A stretch of 47,852 bases of DNA from contig NZ_LYVF01000171.1 of the NCBI RefSeq assembly GCF_001655685.1, positions 1 to 47,852 of the forward strand. Reading direction: 5' to 3'. The translations under genes and the position numbers were made by a program. Origin of the DNA: Desulfotomaculum copahuensis. Its GTDB lineage: Bacteria > Bacillota > Desulfotomaculia > Desulfotomaculales > Desulfovirgulaceae. Below are positions 35,993-44,265 of this stretch, piece by piece (position 1 is the stretch's first letter; each line of letters starts with the position of its first letter). The notes below the pieces were generated by a model. It was not told where the DNA came from and did not search any database. It saw nothing but the letters and a program-made list of their open reading frames with translations.

Positions 35993-37285
35993 ATGTTCAA
36001 CCGGAAAAGGACCGCGCCCGCAGCTGACGGAATACTTACTTACTCCTTGCGCGGCCTGGCTTACAGTCACTTCTCCACTTCCTATGCCGAACTTTACACC
36101 TACCGCACGGAAAACCGGGTGCATGCCATCAGCGAGCGGATCGACAGCCTGGCCGCCGCGGCCGAGCAAATGTCCGCCACCATCCAGCAGATGGCCGCTT
36201 CCATTCAAAGCGCCAACCATGAACAGCAGCAGGTTTCCAGTCATGTGGACAACGGCCGGCAAACACTAAACCGCACCATGTCCGAAATCGCCGGCGCCGA
36301 AAAGGCTATTTCCCGCCTGGCCGGCACCGTGCATGAACTGGCCGGGCGGGTGGAAAACATCAACCGGGCGATCGGTGTGATCAGCGAGATCACCGAACAG
36401 ACACAGTTGCTGGCGCTAAACGCCTCCATTGAGGCGGCCCGCGCCGGCGAAGCCGGACGCGGCTTCGCCGTGGTGGCGGCGGAAATCCGCAACCTGGCCC
36501 AGCGCACCCGCTTGTCCGCCGGGGAAATAAAAGAAGCGGTGGACACTCTGCAAAAAGGAATGCAGGAAACGGCACAGACCATGGAGCAAAGCCTGCAATC
36601 GGTGATGAGCGGCTTGCAGGCGGCCAGGGAAATCGAACCGCCGATGAACAGCATTGAATCCGGCACCGCAACGCTCACCGGGATCCTGACCAACCTGGCC
36701 GCAGCCTCCCAGGAACAGGCGGCGGTCACGGAAGAAATGGCCGCCAACGCCTCCAGCGTGGCGGAAACCGCTCATTTTGCCGGCGAGCTGGACAAGGAGG
36801 CCACGGATCACACCGGTTTGTCCCACCAGGTGCTGGGTGTGTCCTGGGATTACCTGGTTGCCCGGCTGGACACCGGCCGCGCCGGACTGCCCGGCTTTTT
36901 GGCCGGACGGGTGGTTGATCACGCCCGCTGGATCTCCCGCGTGCTTGCCGTGCTGCGCGGGAAAGCCGGTTCCGGCGATGATCTGGCCGATCATCACGCC
37001 TGCCAGTTCGGCCGCTGGTACTATAACGAAGGGCGGCGGGAAATGGAACAGCTGGACCAGGCGAGCAGGGAAATATTTGCCGCCATTGACGAACCCCACC
37101 GCCGGGTACACCAGTGCGGCCTGGCGGCGCTGGAAAGTCACCGCGCCGGACAGGACGACGACGTTTACGGACATATTTCCTGTTTGACGGAAGCCTCCCG
37201 GCAAATTATCGATCTGTTGATGCAGTTGATAGACGCCGTCATTGCGGCCGGCAACGGTTCCGTGCAGCGGACGGCAGTCAACTGA
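35993..37285 (+). CDS. Soluble methyl-accepting chemotaxis protein with C-terminal CZB domain
   Basis: The 430-residue protein lacks any TM helix or ligand-binding domain of the usual kind. After about 45 N-terminal residues it has an MCP signalling coiled coil (about 46-260) with the conserved hairpin tip [20 protein letters not shown], then [15 protein letters not shown]. The C-terminal 130 residues are a chemoreceptor zinc-binding (CZB) domain: H310 (HARW), C337 (HACQFGRWY) and H369/H373 (EPHRRVH). Family members sense zinc, redox state or hypochlorite in the cytoplasm. ATG 35993 has GGGGGGA before it; an upstream TTG at 35963 is in frame but less likely. Confidence 0.92.
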   Translation: MFNRKRTAPAADGILTYSLRGLAYSHFSTSYAELYTYRTENRVHAISERIDSLAAAAEQMSATIQQMAASIQSANHEQQQVSSHVDNGRQTLNRTMSEIAGAEKAISRLAGTVHELAGRVENINRAIGVISEITEQTQLLALNASIEAARAGEAGRGFAVVAAEIRNLAQRTRLSAGEIKEAVDTLQKGMQETAQTMEQSLQSVMSGLQAAREIEPPMNSIESGTATLTGILTNLAAASQEQAAVTEEMAANASSVAETAHFAGELDKEATDHTGLSHQVLGVSWDYLVARLDTGRAGLPGFLAGRVVDHARWISRVLAVLRGKAGSGDDLADHHACQFGRWYYNEGRREMEQLDQASREIFAAIDEPHRRVHQCGLAALESHRAGQDDDVYGHISCLTEASRQIIDLLMQLIDAVIAAGNGSVQRTAVN

Positions 37286-37354
37286 ACTGCGGCAGGGCGG
37301 TGATAGAAAATATGCGGGCCGCGGGGGAACGGGCAGTTGTTCCCTGCATGGGCG

Positions 37355-37400
37355 AAACAGCCGGACGCCACCCGGTTCATGATGCGGCGCCCGGCTGTTT
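37355..37400. terminator. Hairpin between the chemoreceptor and dnaB genes
   Basis: AAACAGCCGG (37355-37364) and CCGGCTGTTT (37391-37400) are perfect complements around a GC-rich loop; the right arm overlaps the end of dnaB. It may terminate either converging transcript. Confidence 0.45.
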
Positions 37401-38754
37401 AGTCGCTTTCTCCGGATGGTTCTTCCGGCGCCTCACGGGCCAGATTCATAAAACGGGTGTATTCTTTCAAAAAGGCCAGTTCCACCAGGCCGGTAGGACC
37501 GTTGCGCTGCTTGGCCACAATAATCTCGGCGATCCCCCGCTTTTCCGTATCCGGACGGTAATACTCATCCCGGTAAATAAACATGACCACATCAGCATCC
37601 TGCTCAATGCTGCCGCTTTCCCGCAAATCGGACATGATCGGCCTCTTATCCTGCCTGCTTTCCACCGACCGGCTGAGCTGGGCCAATGCCAGCACGGGAA
37701 CATGCAAATCCTTGGCGATGCCTTTCAGCGACCGTGAAATTTCGGCAATTTCCTGCTGCCGGTTTTCCACCCGCCGGGCGCCCTGCATCAACTGCAGGTA
37801 ATCCACCACAATCAGGCCCAGCCCCTTTTCGGCCTGCAGGCGCCTGGCCTTGGCCCGTAACTGGCGCGGCGACAGCATGGCTGCGTCGTCGATATACAGT
37901 GGCGCCGGGGCCAGTCGTCCGGCGGCCTCGGCCAGACGCGCCCAGTCGCTCTCGGACAGGTGGCCGCTGCGCACCTTCTGCTGGTCCACCATCGCTTCAG
38001 CGCAGAGCACGCGCTGCACCAGCTGGGAACGGGACATTTCCAGGCTGAACACGGCCACCGGCTGATTGTATTGCAGCGCCACCTGATGGGCGATGGAAAG
38101 CCCCAGGCTGGTTTTACCCATGGCCGGACGGCCGGCCACAATAACCAGGTCACCGGGTTGAAAGCCGCAGAGCAGGCGGTCCAAATCAATAAATCCGCTG
38201 GTGATACCGCTGATTTTGCCCTGATTGCGATAGCGGTCTTCAATGTAAGCAAAGATCTCCTGCAGGATATCCCTGATCGTCACAAATACGCTGGCGGAGC
38301 GCCGGGCGGCCAGCTCAAAGAGCATGCGCTCGGCTTCATCCATCAGCTTTTCGGCATCCTCGCCGCCTTCGTAGCCGCGGCTGGCAATGCGTGTGGCCAC
38401 TTGAATGACATGGCGCAAAAGGGCCTTTTCCTCAACAATACGGGCATGGTATTCCACGTTGGCCGCGGAGGGTTCCAGACCGGCCAGGGAAGCCACATAA
38501 GTCACTCCGCCGGTGCGTTCCAGCACGCCCGCGTCCTGCAGCCAGGTGGTCACGGTGATCAAATCCACCGGCTGGCCGGCCTCGTCCAGAGCCAGGATGG
38601 CTTCGTAGATTTGCCGGTGCGCCTCAAGGTAAAAATCATCGGGGCGCAAAAAGCGGGCCACCCGCGGCACGGCGTCCGGTTCAAGCAGCAGCGCGCCAAG
38701 CACCGATTGTTCGGCGTCAATGTTTTGCGGCGGCGTCTTATTGGTTAAAGCCAC
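37399..38754 (-). CDS. dnaB: Replicative DNA helicase
   Basis: DnaB is the hexameric helicase that unwinds DNA at the replication fork. The 451-residue protein has the N-terminal DnaB domain (PPQNIDAEQSVLGALLLEPD) and the RecA-like C-terminal domain with Walker A AGRPAMGKTS (207-216), GLIVVDYLQLM as Walker B region, and the KRPIMSDLRESGSIEQDADVV motif. There is no intein. Its position after rplI-lonC is classical. About 60 bases upstream lies a parS site. Confidence 0.98.
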   Translation of the reverse strand: MALTNKTPPQNIDAEQSVLGALLLEPDAVPRVARFLRPDDFYLEAHRQIYEAILALDEAGQPVDLITVTTWLQDAGVLERTGGVTYVASLAGLEPSAANVEYHARIVEEKALLRHVIQVATRIASRGYEGGEDAEKLMDEAERMLFELAARRSASVFVTIRDILQEIFAYIEDRYRNQGKISGITSGFIDLDRLLCGFQPGDLVIVAGRPAMGKTSLGLSIAHQVALQYNQPVAVFSLEMSRSQLVQRVLCAEAMVDQQKVRSGHLSESDWARLAEAAGRLAPAPLYIDDAAMLSPRQLRAKARRLQAEKGLGLIVVDYLQLMQGARRVENRQQEIAEISRSLKGIAKDLHVPVLALAQLSRSVESRQDKRPIMSDLRESGSIEQDADVVMFIYRDEYYRPDTEKRGIAEIIVAKQRNGPTGLVELAFLKEYTRFMNLAREAPEEPSGESD

Positions 38755-38782
38755 TATTTCTCACCTGCGCCCGGGTTGGTTA

Positions 38783-38806
38783 AAGCCGGAACGGCCGCTC
38801 CGGCTT
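38783..38806 (-). terminator. Hairpin in the lonC-dnaB gap
   Basis: AAGCCGGA (38783-38790) and TCCGGCTT (38799-38806) form a stem with a GC loop and a short T run on the minus strand; a possible lonC terminator. Confidence 0.4.
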
Positions 38807-38809
38807 CTG

Positions 38810-38825
38810 AGTTTCACGTGAAACA
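38810..38825. promoter_or_regulatory. parS: parS centromere site (ParB/Spo0J binding)
   Basis: AGTTTCACGTGAAACA matches the bacterial parS consensus TGTTTCACGTGAAACA at 15 of 16 positions, in non-coding DNA upstream of dnaB. parS sites load ParB for chromosome segregation and cluster near the origin. Confidence 0.85.
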
Positions 38826-39020
38826 ATTGCTCCAAATAATTGCTCCAGATATTTACACAGCATCGACCGTGTTTTTTGCCCACAACCCACAAATTAGAAA
38901 GGTTGTGATTGCACTTGAGGAGCGACTTGCGTAGATCCGGAAACGAACACGGTATAACCGGGGTAAACAAAGCCGGCAGCGCAAACTGTACGCCGGAATG
39001 ATGTTTTTCATATTAATAAA

Positions 39021-40958
39021 TCAGCTGACCAGCATGCCGGCCTCACCGGTGGAAAACACCAGCGCAAGCAGTTCTTCCACTGTTTTGACCGGTACAACGG
39101 TAATGCCGGGCAGGCCCGCCGGTACATCGGATGCATTTTCAGCCGGGATAATCACTCTTTTCACCCCGGCCTGACGGGCGCCGTAAATTTTTTCCGGCAC
39201 CCCGCCCACGGCGCGGATCCGCCCCTGGATGGACAACTCGCCGGTGATGGCCACATCCTGAGGCACCTCCCGCTCCTGGATGGCGCTGAGCAGGGCCACA
39301 AAAATGGCTGCTCCGGCCGAAGGACCGTCGATGCGTCCGCCGCCGACCACATTGATGTGCAGGTCATAGTTGGCCAGATCTTCACCGGTAACCTTGCGGA
39401 TTACCGAAGCGGCGTTGAACACCGAATCCTTGGCCATGCTGCCGGCGGTGTCATTAAAGCGGATAGCTCCCTGCCCCTGATTACGTGCCGGAAAGGTGAC
39501 CGCTTCGATTTCCAGTACGGAACCCAAAAAGCCGAGTACGCCTAAACCGAAGACTTTCCCCACTTCTCCCTGCGGGCCGGCCTTGCGCAGGATGTACGGG
39601 CTGAGCCGGCTGACCTGGATGACCTCCCGGATGTCAACCAGGGTGATCCCCTCCGGTCCGGCTGCGCCGCCCTGCCGGTAACAGGCCAGGCCGTACGCAT
39701 CGGAGAGGATGTTGATGGCCTTCCGTCCTTCCACCGTGTACTGGCTGATCAGTTCGGAGGCCCCCGGTTCCAGCTCAACCCCCAGTTTGACCGCCGCCTG
39801 GTCCACAATATCCCGCACGTCCGCCGGCGTCAGCGGTTCAAAATAAACTTCGGCACAGCGCGAGCGGATGGCCGGGCTGATTTCCTCCGGTTCACGGGTG
39901 GTGGCGCCGATTAGAATAAAATCCGCCGGAGCGCCTTCCTCAAAAATTTTGCGCACATACTGGGGTACTCCGGTATCATGCGGGTCATAATAGGCCGATT
40001 CAAAGTAGACCCGTTTGTCCTCGAGCACTTTTAAAAGCTTGTTTTGCAGGATCGGATCCATCTCGCCGATTTCGTCAATAAACAGGATACCGCCGTGCGC
40101 CTCGGTAACCAGTCCCAGTTTGGGTTCCGGTATGCCGCTTTCGGCCAGATCGCGTCGCGCCCCCTGATAAATCGGGTCGTGCACCGATCCGAGCAAAGGG
40201 TTGGTCACCTCCCGGGGATCCCAGCGCAGCGTGGTGCCGTTCACCTCCACAAAGGGGGCATCTTTGGCAAAGGGCGAACCGGGAATCCCCCGGGCGGCCT
40301 CCAGGGCCAGCCGGGCGGCGGTTGTTTTGCCCACCCCGGGCGGACCGTAAAGAATGATGTGCTGCGGAAATGGTGAGGCCAATTTGGCCAGCAGGGACTT
40401 GACGGCCCTTTCCTGGCCCACGACCTCACTGAAACTGGACGGCCGGAGCACCTGCATGGCCGAGGAGGAAAGCTTTTTGCGCTCCAGTTTTTCTAAAATG
40501 GCCAATTTTTTCAACGTCTGGGCGTTTTCCGGGCCGGCGTTTTCCTTCATTACCTGCATCTTGATTTCTTTGACGTATTCTTCATGCCGCTGCTGCAGCT
40601 TGTCGTTGATTTTTTTCTCCAGCTCGTCCTCCACTGTGCGCCGGGCCAGTATATCGGCGATTTCCTCTTCAATTTGTTCCAGCAGCGCGGGAATTTCCTC
40701 CATGGCCGGCACCACATCGCAAGTGGGATCTTCGAAAACCAGTTTTTGCAGCGCCAGCACCCGTTCTTCCAGTCTTTCGGAACGCATCAGCTGCAGGGCG
40801 TTTAATTTACCCGCCCGCAATACCAGCTTGTCGGAACCATAAAGATTGGCCACCAGCCCGTAAAGAGCGGCGACCTGCCGGCGCAACTGCTCCACCCCTT
40901 TGAACTTGGCCCCCGGTTCGCCTTTCACTCCCTTTAATTTCTCCAGGAAGACTTTCAT
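39021..40958 (-). CDS. lonC: Lon-family ATP-dependent protease, LonC type
   Basis: The 645-residue protein has a helical N-terminal region (1-160) with a coiled coil, an AAA+ domain with Walker A YGPPGVGKT (about 204-212) and Walker B GGILFIDEIGEMD, and a C-terminal Lon protease domain with the Ser547/Lys590 dyad (DGPSAGA and VPEKIYGA). It lacks the classical Lon N-domain and is shorter than LonA, as in LonB/LonC. The gene lies 16 bases downstream of rplI, a common arrangement in clostridia. It should degrade unstructured or regulatory proteins in the cytoplasm. Confidence 0.93.
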   Translation of the reverse strand: MKVFLEKLKGVKGEPGAKFKGVEQLRRQVAALYGLVANLYGSDKLVLRAGKLNALQLMRSERLEERVLALQKLVFEDPTCDVVPAMEEIPALLEQIEEEIADILARRTVEDELEKKINDKLQQRHEEYVKEIKMQVMKENAGPENAQTLKKLAILEKLERKKLSSSAMQVLRPSSFSEVVGQERAVKSLLAKLASPFPQHIILYGPPGVGKTTAARLALEAARGIPGSPFAKDAPFVEVNGTTLRWDPREVTNPLLGSVHDPIYQGARRDLAESGIPEPKLGLVTEAHGGILFIDEIGEMDPILQNKLLKVLEDKRVYFESAYYDPHDTGVPQYVRKIFEEGAPADFILIGATTREPEEISPAIRSRCAEVYFEPLTPADVRDIVDQAAVKLGVELEPGASELISQYTVEGRKAINILSDAYGLACYRQGGAAGPEGITLVDIREVIQVSRLSPYILRKAGPQGEVGKVFGLGVLGFLGSVLEIEAVTFPARNQGQGAIRFNDTAGSMAKDSVFNAASVIRKVTGEDLANYDLHINVVGGGRIDGPSAGAAIFVALLSAIQEREVPQDVAITGELSIQGRIRAVGGVPEKIYGARQAGVKRVIIPAENASDVPAGLPGITVVPVKTVEELLALVFSTGEAGMLVS

Positions 40959-40974
40959 TCCCGCCTGCTCCTTT

Positions 40975-41421
40975 CTACCCGCCGACTACATTTACATTTA
41001 TGGTCGCCTGCACCGCCGGGTGCAATTTGACCACCAGCGGATGCACACCCAGTTGTTTAATCGGTTCTTTCAATACAATTTTTTTCTTGTCCACTGTCAA
41101 TTTATGCTCCCGGAACAAGGCGTCGGCCACATCCTTACTGCTCACCGCGCCAAACAGCTTGCCGCCCTCGCCCACCCGGCTTTTGATCTGCACCGTCAAT
41201 CCCTCCAGGCGGGCGCCCAATTCCCGGGCGGCCGTTTCCTCCGCCTGTTTCTTTTTGACCTGGACCGCCTTCTGTTGGGACAGTTCCTTCATCTTGCCGG
41301 CCGAAGCTTCCACCGCCTTTTGGCGGGGCAATAGAAAGTTGCGGGCGTAGCCGTCACTGACATTGACCACGTCCCCTTTTTGACCCAAACTTTTTACGTC
41401 TTCCAGCAATATTACTTTCAC
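40975..41421 (-). CDS. rplI: Ribosomal protein bL9
   Basis: The 148-residue protein opens MKVILLEDVKSLGQKGDVVNVSDGYARNFLLP, the rRNA-binding N-domain, followed by the long connecting helix and the C-terminal domain ending in ATINVNVVGG. The start is GTG 41421 with GGGGGAAG upstream. Its GTGA overlaps the yybS stop, so translation is coupled. Confidence 0.97.
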   Translation of the reverse strand: MKVILLEDVKSLGQKGDVVNVSDGYARNFLLPRQKAVEASAGKMKELSQQKAVQVKKKQAEETAARELGARLEGLTVQIKSRVGEGGKLFGAVSSKDVADALFREHKLTVDKKKIVLKEPIKQLGVHPLVVKLHPAVQATINVNVVGG

Positions 41422-42398
41422 TTCTTGTCTTCCCCCTTTGCCGGACCGGATAGACGCCGGATGTTCAACAGGGAATCGCTCAAGCCCAGCGTACAAAGCG
41501 CAACCAGCGCATAAGGCAAGTACAGCACGATCAGGAAGAGGAGCAGATATTTGAACAATCTGGTCCGCGCCCACCGGCGGATGTAAAAAGCGGTTACCGA
41601 AACGCCGGCAATCAAATAAACAAAGCCGGCCACAAAAAGCAAGTTCTCCGCGAGAACCATCAAAATTCTTTGTCCGGGGCTTTCGCCGGCCAGCAACAAG
41701 CTCAGTCCCGGGATCAGCGTCCAGATCATATACCAGGGCAGTTGCCAGCGGTGCAGCGGCGGCAGCGGGACCACTTTAAAACCGAGCCTTTTCAGGACCA
41801 ACCGGCCCAGCATATAGGTGATTCCGGCTGAAACCAGCGACCAGACGATCAGGTTGGCCGGCAGCAATGTGCTCATCAAATGCAGCGCCTGGTCCATGGC
41901 CTGCTTCAATTGCTGTCCGGCGGCCGCATTCAGCATGCCGTGCTGCTGATACCAGGCCAGCACCTGCTCCATACTGCGGCGCATTTCCGGGCCGGTCACA
42001 AAGGGGTTGATACCGGTAACCCGGAATGTAATCAGCGCTGTAACCAGAGTCAGCAACGCCGCGGCCACCCCTGCGGCCGCCACACTCAATCCGGCGGAAG
42101 TCCGTCTTTTGTAAAGCAGGCCCAGCAGCAGGCCCAGTGGTCCGAAATCAATCACCAGCACCAGCACTGTCAGCGGGCGGCCGAAAAGAAAGAACAGCAA
42201 TACCGCCGCCACCAGCAGGGCCAGCACCCCGGTACGCAAATCACGGCGGCATACCAGCACCGCCAGGGGCAACGGTCCGGCCAAACCGGCAACCGGGTAC
42301 AGGGGCGGCACGTAAAGGCCGAGCAGGGCAACCAGGGTGGTCAGGGCGGCAAAAAAAGCACCCTCCACCAGGGACTGGTTTTTCAATTCCGGGGGCAC
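41418..42398 (-). CDS. YybS-like DUF2232 membrane protein
   Basis: The 326-residue protein has about eight TM helices, with the early EGAFFAALTTLVALLGLYVPP segment and a central extracellular or cytoplasmic loop, typical of the DUF2232/YybS family found in Firmicutes between rpsR and rplI. GTG 42398 has AAAGAGGTGATTCC just before it; the frame upstream belongs to the MazG-like gene in another register. The function is unknown; it is sometimes proposed to be an energy-coupling transporter S-like component. Confidence 0.88.
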   Translation of the reverse strand: MPPELKNQSLVEGAFFAALTTLVALLGLYVPPLYPVAGLAGPLPLAVLVCRRDLRTGVLALLVAAVLLFFLFGRPLTVLVLVIDFGPLGLLLGLLYKRRTSAGLSVAAAGVAAALLTLVTALITFRVTGINPFVTGPEMRRSMEQVLAWYQQHGMLNAAAGQQLKQAMDQALHLMSTLLPANLIVWSLVSAGITYMLGRLVLKRLGFKVVPLPPLHRWQLPWYMIWTLIPGLSLLLAGESPGQRILMVLAENLLFVAGFVYLIAGVSVTAFYIRRWARTRLFKYLLLFLIVLYLPYALVALCTLGLSDSLLNIRRLSGPAKGEDKK

Positions 42399-42402
42399 GG
42401 AA

Positions 42403-42720
42403 TCACCTCTTTTTATCCCCCAGGTGGGCCAGCAGTGCCGACAGGTCGCCGTACCACCTTTCCATTTCATGATCCTCGTCAATTCCCTGACGCAGCTTGT
42501 TCTCCACCTTGAGGTCGATTCTGGTGTAACTGATGCCCAGGCGCTTGCCCAGCACATAACTGGTGATAATAATACTGCCCAGGGCGTCAAGCAGCCGCTC
42601 TTCGCTTCCCCGGAGCATTCCCTTGAACAAAGCGGACAGGGAAGTCAAGAGATCCGCCTTGAGCCATTCGATCACGCGGATGTTTTTCGTAATGCCCGGC
42701 TCCTGGTTGGCCGGAAACAT
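42403..42720 (-). CDS. MazG-like family protein
   Basis: The 105-residue protein resembles MazG-like helical proteins (NIRVIEWLKADLLTSLSALFK, then MLRGSEERLLDALGSIIITSYVLGKRLG). These are related to all-alpha NTP pyrophosphohydrolases, but this short form lacks an obvious EExxE metal motif, so activity is doubtful. ATG 42720 follows AGGGGGTGG. The position between rpsR and yybS is conserved in related clostridia. Confidence 0.8.
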   Translation of the reverse strand: MFPANQEPGITKNIRVIEWLKADLLTSLSALFKGMLRGSEERLLDALGSIIITSYVLGKRLGISYTRIDLKVENKLRQGIDEDHEMERWYGDLSALLAHLGDKKR

Positions 42721-42870
42721 AGCGCCACCCCCTTCATGACAAACAGGGAGATCTTCTGCACCGGCGCACATTTTTCCTGCCCTATCGCCGTCATAGCGGC
42801 TGTTATTTGTTGGTCCGCCTGGCATGCCGGCAAAATAGAGGAAGGGGAACCGTCAGTTCCCCTTGCTGTG

Positions 42871-43104
42871 TTACTCGGATGTAAATGGTAACAGGGCGAT
42901 ATTCCGCGCCCGCTTGATGGCCAGGGTCATCATGCGCTGGTGACGGGCGCAGTTGCCGGAAATGCGCCGCGGCAGAATTTTCCCCCGCTCGGTGATATAC
43001 TTTTTTAACCGGGGTACGTCCTTGTAATCAATGGCCTCCATTTTATCCACACAAAAGCTGCAGACGCGTTTTTTGCCCCTGCGGCCGCGTTCTTTTCTGG
43101 CCAA
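42871..43104 (-). CDS. rpsR: Ribosomal protein bS18
   Basis: The 77-residue protein has the bS18 core ([20 protein letters not shown], then [19 protein letters not shown], ending in ARNIALLPF), including cysteines CSFC in the N-terminal part, a possible zinc-binding form. AGGAGG precedes the ATG. It binds bS6 and 16S rRNA in the small subunit platform. Confidence 0.97.
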   Translation of the reverse strand: MARKERGRRGKKRVCSFCVDKMEAIDYKDVPRLKKYITERGKILPRRISGNCARHQRMMTLAIKRARNIALLPFTSE

Positions 43105-43131
43105 ACTTTTTCCTCCTTAAAAAATTGCTCG

Positions 43132-43572
43132 CTAAAAAGGAATGTCATCCTCATTATAATTGATTTCGTGGGCAAAGTTGTCCTCACCGGTGGCGGCGGT
43201 CTGTGCGGCCGTCTGTCCGGCAGTCTGAGCGCCGGCCGCCGGTTGGCCTTCTTTGGCCCGATCCAGGAAACGCACGGTGTCCGCCACCACTCTGACGCCC
43301 TTGCGCCGGATGCCCTGTTTATCATCGTAGGAGCGAATCTGCAAATATCCTTCTACAAAGACCAGCCTTCCCTTGCCCAGATAATGGGCGCAGGTTTCCG
43401 CCAGCTTGCGCCAGACCTCAATGTCAATAAAATCCGCTTCCCTTTCCCCCTGTTGATTGGCAAACGGGCGGTCGACGGCCAGGGTAAACCGGGCCACCGC
43501 CACACCGTTGGGGGTGTAGCGCAACTCGGGATCCTGTGTGAGACGCCCGATTAAGATGACTTTATTGACCAT
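43132..43572 (-). CDS. ssb: Single-stranded DNA-binding protein
   Basis: The 146-residue SSB has the OB-fold (MVNKVILIGRLTQDPELRYT, FIDIEVWRKLAETCAHYLGKG), a Gln/Thr/Ala-rich linker and the acidic tail EDDIPF that recruits replication and repair partners. It lies between rpsF and rpsR as usual. Confidence 0.97.
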   Translation of the reverse strand: MVNKVILIGRLTQDPELRYTPNGVAVARFTLAVDRPFANQQGEREADFIDIEVWRKLAETCAHYLGKGRLVFVEGYLQIRSYDDKQGIRRKGVRVVADTVRFLDRAKEGQPAAGAQTAGQTAAQTAATGEDNFAHEINYNEDDIPF

Positions 43573-43645
43573 CCCTTACACCGCCTTGCTCTTATTTTTT
43601 CGCTGACCGGAAAGGCCGGCCCACCCGCCTGATTACGCCTGCCGC

Positions 43646-43933
43646 TCAGGCGGCGGTTTGCACGATGATATGCCGCAAAATACCGTCTGTAATTTTAAAG
43701 ACGCGGTCCAGTTCCCGGGCCACGGCCGACTCCGCCTTGAACTGGATGATCATGTACACGCCTTCATGCTGATGATCAATATCATAAGCGAGCCGGCGCT
43801 TACCCCATCTTTCCAGCTTGGTGATCTCGCCGCCGTGGTTTTCAATCAGCGACTTGAATTTTTCCACCACCTCGCCGGCCTTCTCCTCGTCCAATTCCGG
43901 ACGCAAAATAAAGACGGTTTCGTAACTAATCAT
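43646..43933 (-). CDS. rpsF: Ribosomal protein bS6
   Basis: The 95-residue protein opens [20 protein letters not shown] and contains [20 protein letters not shown], standard for bS6. ATG 43933 has GGAGGAGGTG upstream; the longer frame from 44023 is not family-like. It is the first gene of the rpsF-ssb-rpsR operon and binds bS18. Confidence 0.97.
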   Translation of the reverse strand: MISYETVFILRPELDEEKAGEVVEKFKSLIENHGGEITKLERWGKRRLAYDIDHQHEGVYMIIQFKAESAVARELDRVFKITDGILRHIIVQTAA

Positions 43934-44066
43934 GCCTGCACCTCCTCCCCACGGACTAATGGCCCCGCCAGTACGGCCGCCGCCCGCCGATCCCCCGGAA
44001 AAACGGACCGGCCGGAGCAGCAACCCGGTGGAGCAGGGTGGATCAAGCCATTTTTTTGGCTAAACG

Positions 44067-44095
44067 ATTATAGCATATTTACCGGCATATGGCAA
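44067..44095 (-). promoter_or_regulatory. Sigma-A promoter of the rpsF-ssb-rpsR operon
   Basis: On the minus strand TTGCCA (44090-44095), a 17-base spacer and perfect TATAAT (44067-44072). The leader to rpsF is about 126 bases, long enough for the S6:S18-type autoregulatory structure known in other bacteria, though I cannot confirm its fold. Confidence 0.7.
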
Positions 44096-44171
44096 GGACG
44101 CCGGCGTCATTCCCCGGCATCTTTCCCCGGCCGTAGTTCGCAGGTGTCCTCTTCATCCGGTTGATTCCAAT

Positions 44172-44211
44172 CAAAAGCGGCAGCCGCTTTTTTAATAAAC
44201 CGGCTGCCGCT
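44172..44211 (-). terminator. Terminator after the phosphoesterase gene
   Basis: AGCGGCAGCCG (44176-44186) and CGGCTGCCGCT (44201-44211) are perfect complements; on the minus strand the stem is followed by TTTTGA. Confidence 0.7.
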
Positions 44212-44265
44212 ATGTTTTACTGACAACTTGAATGAATTAACCGGTCGTGCCGGGGTTTTTTATTT

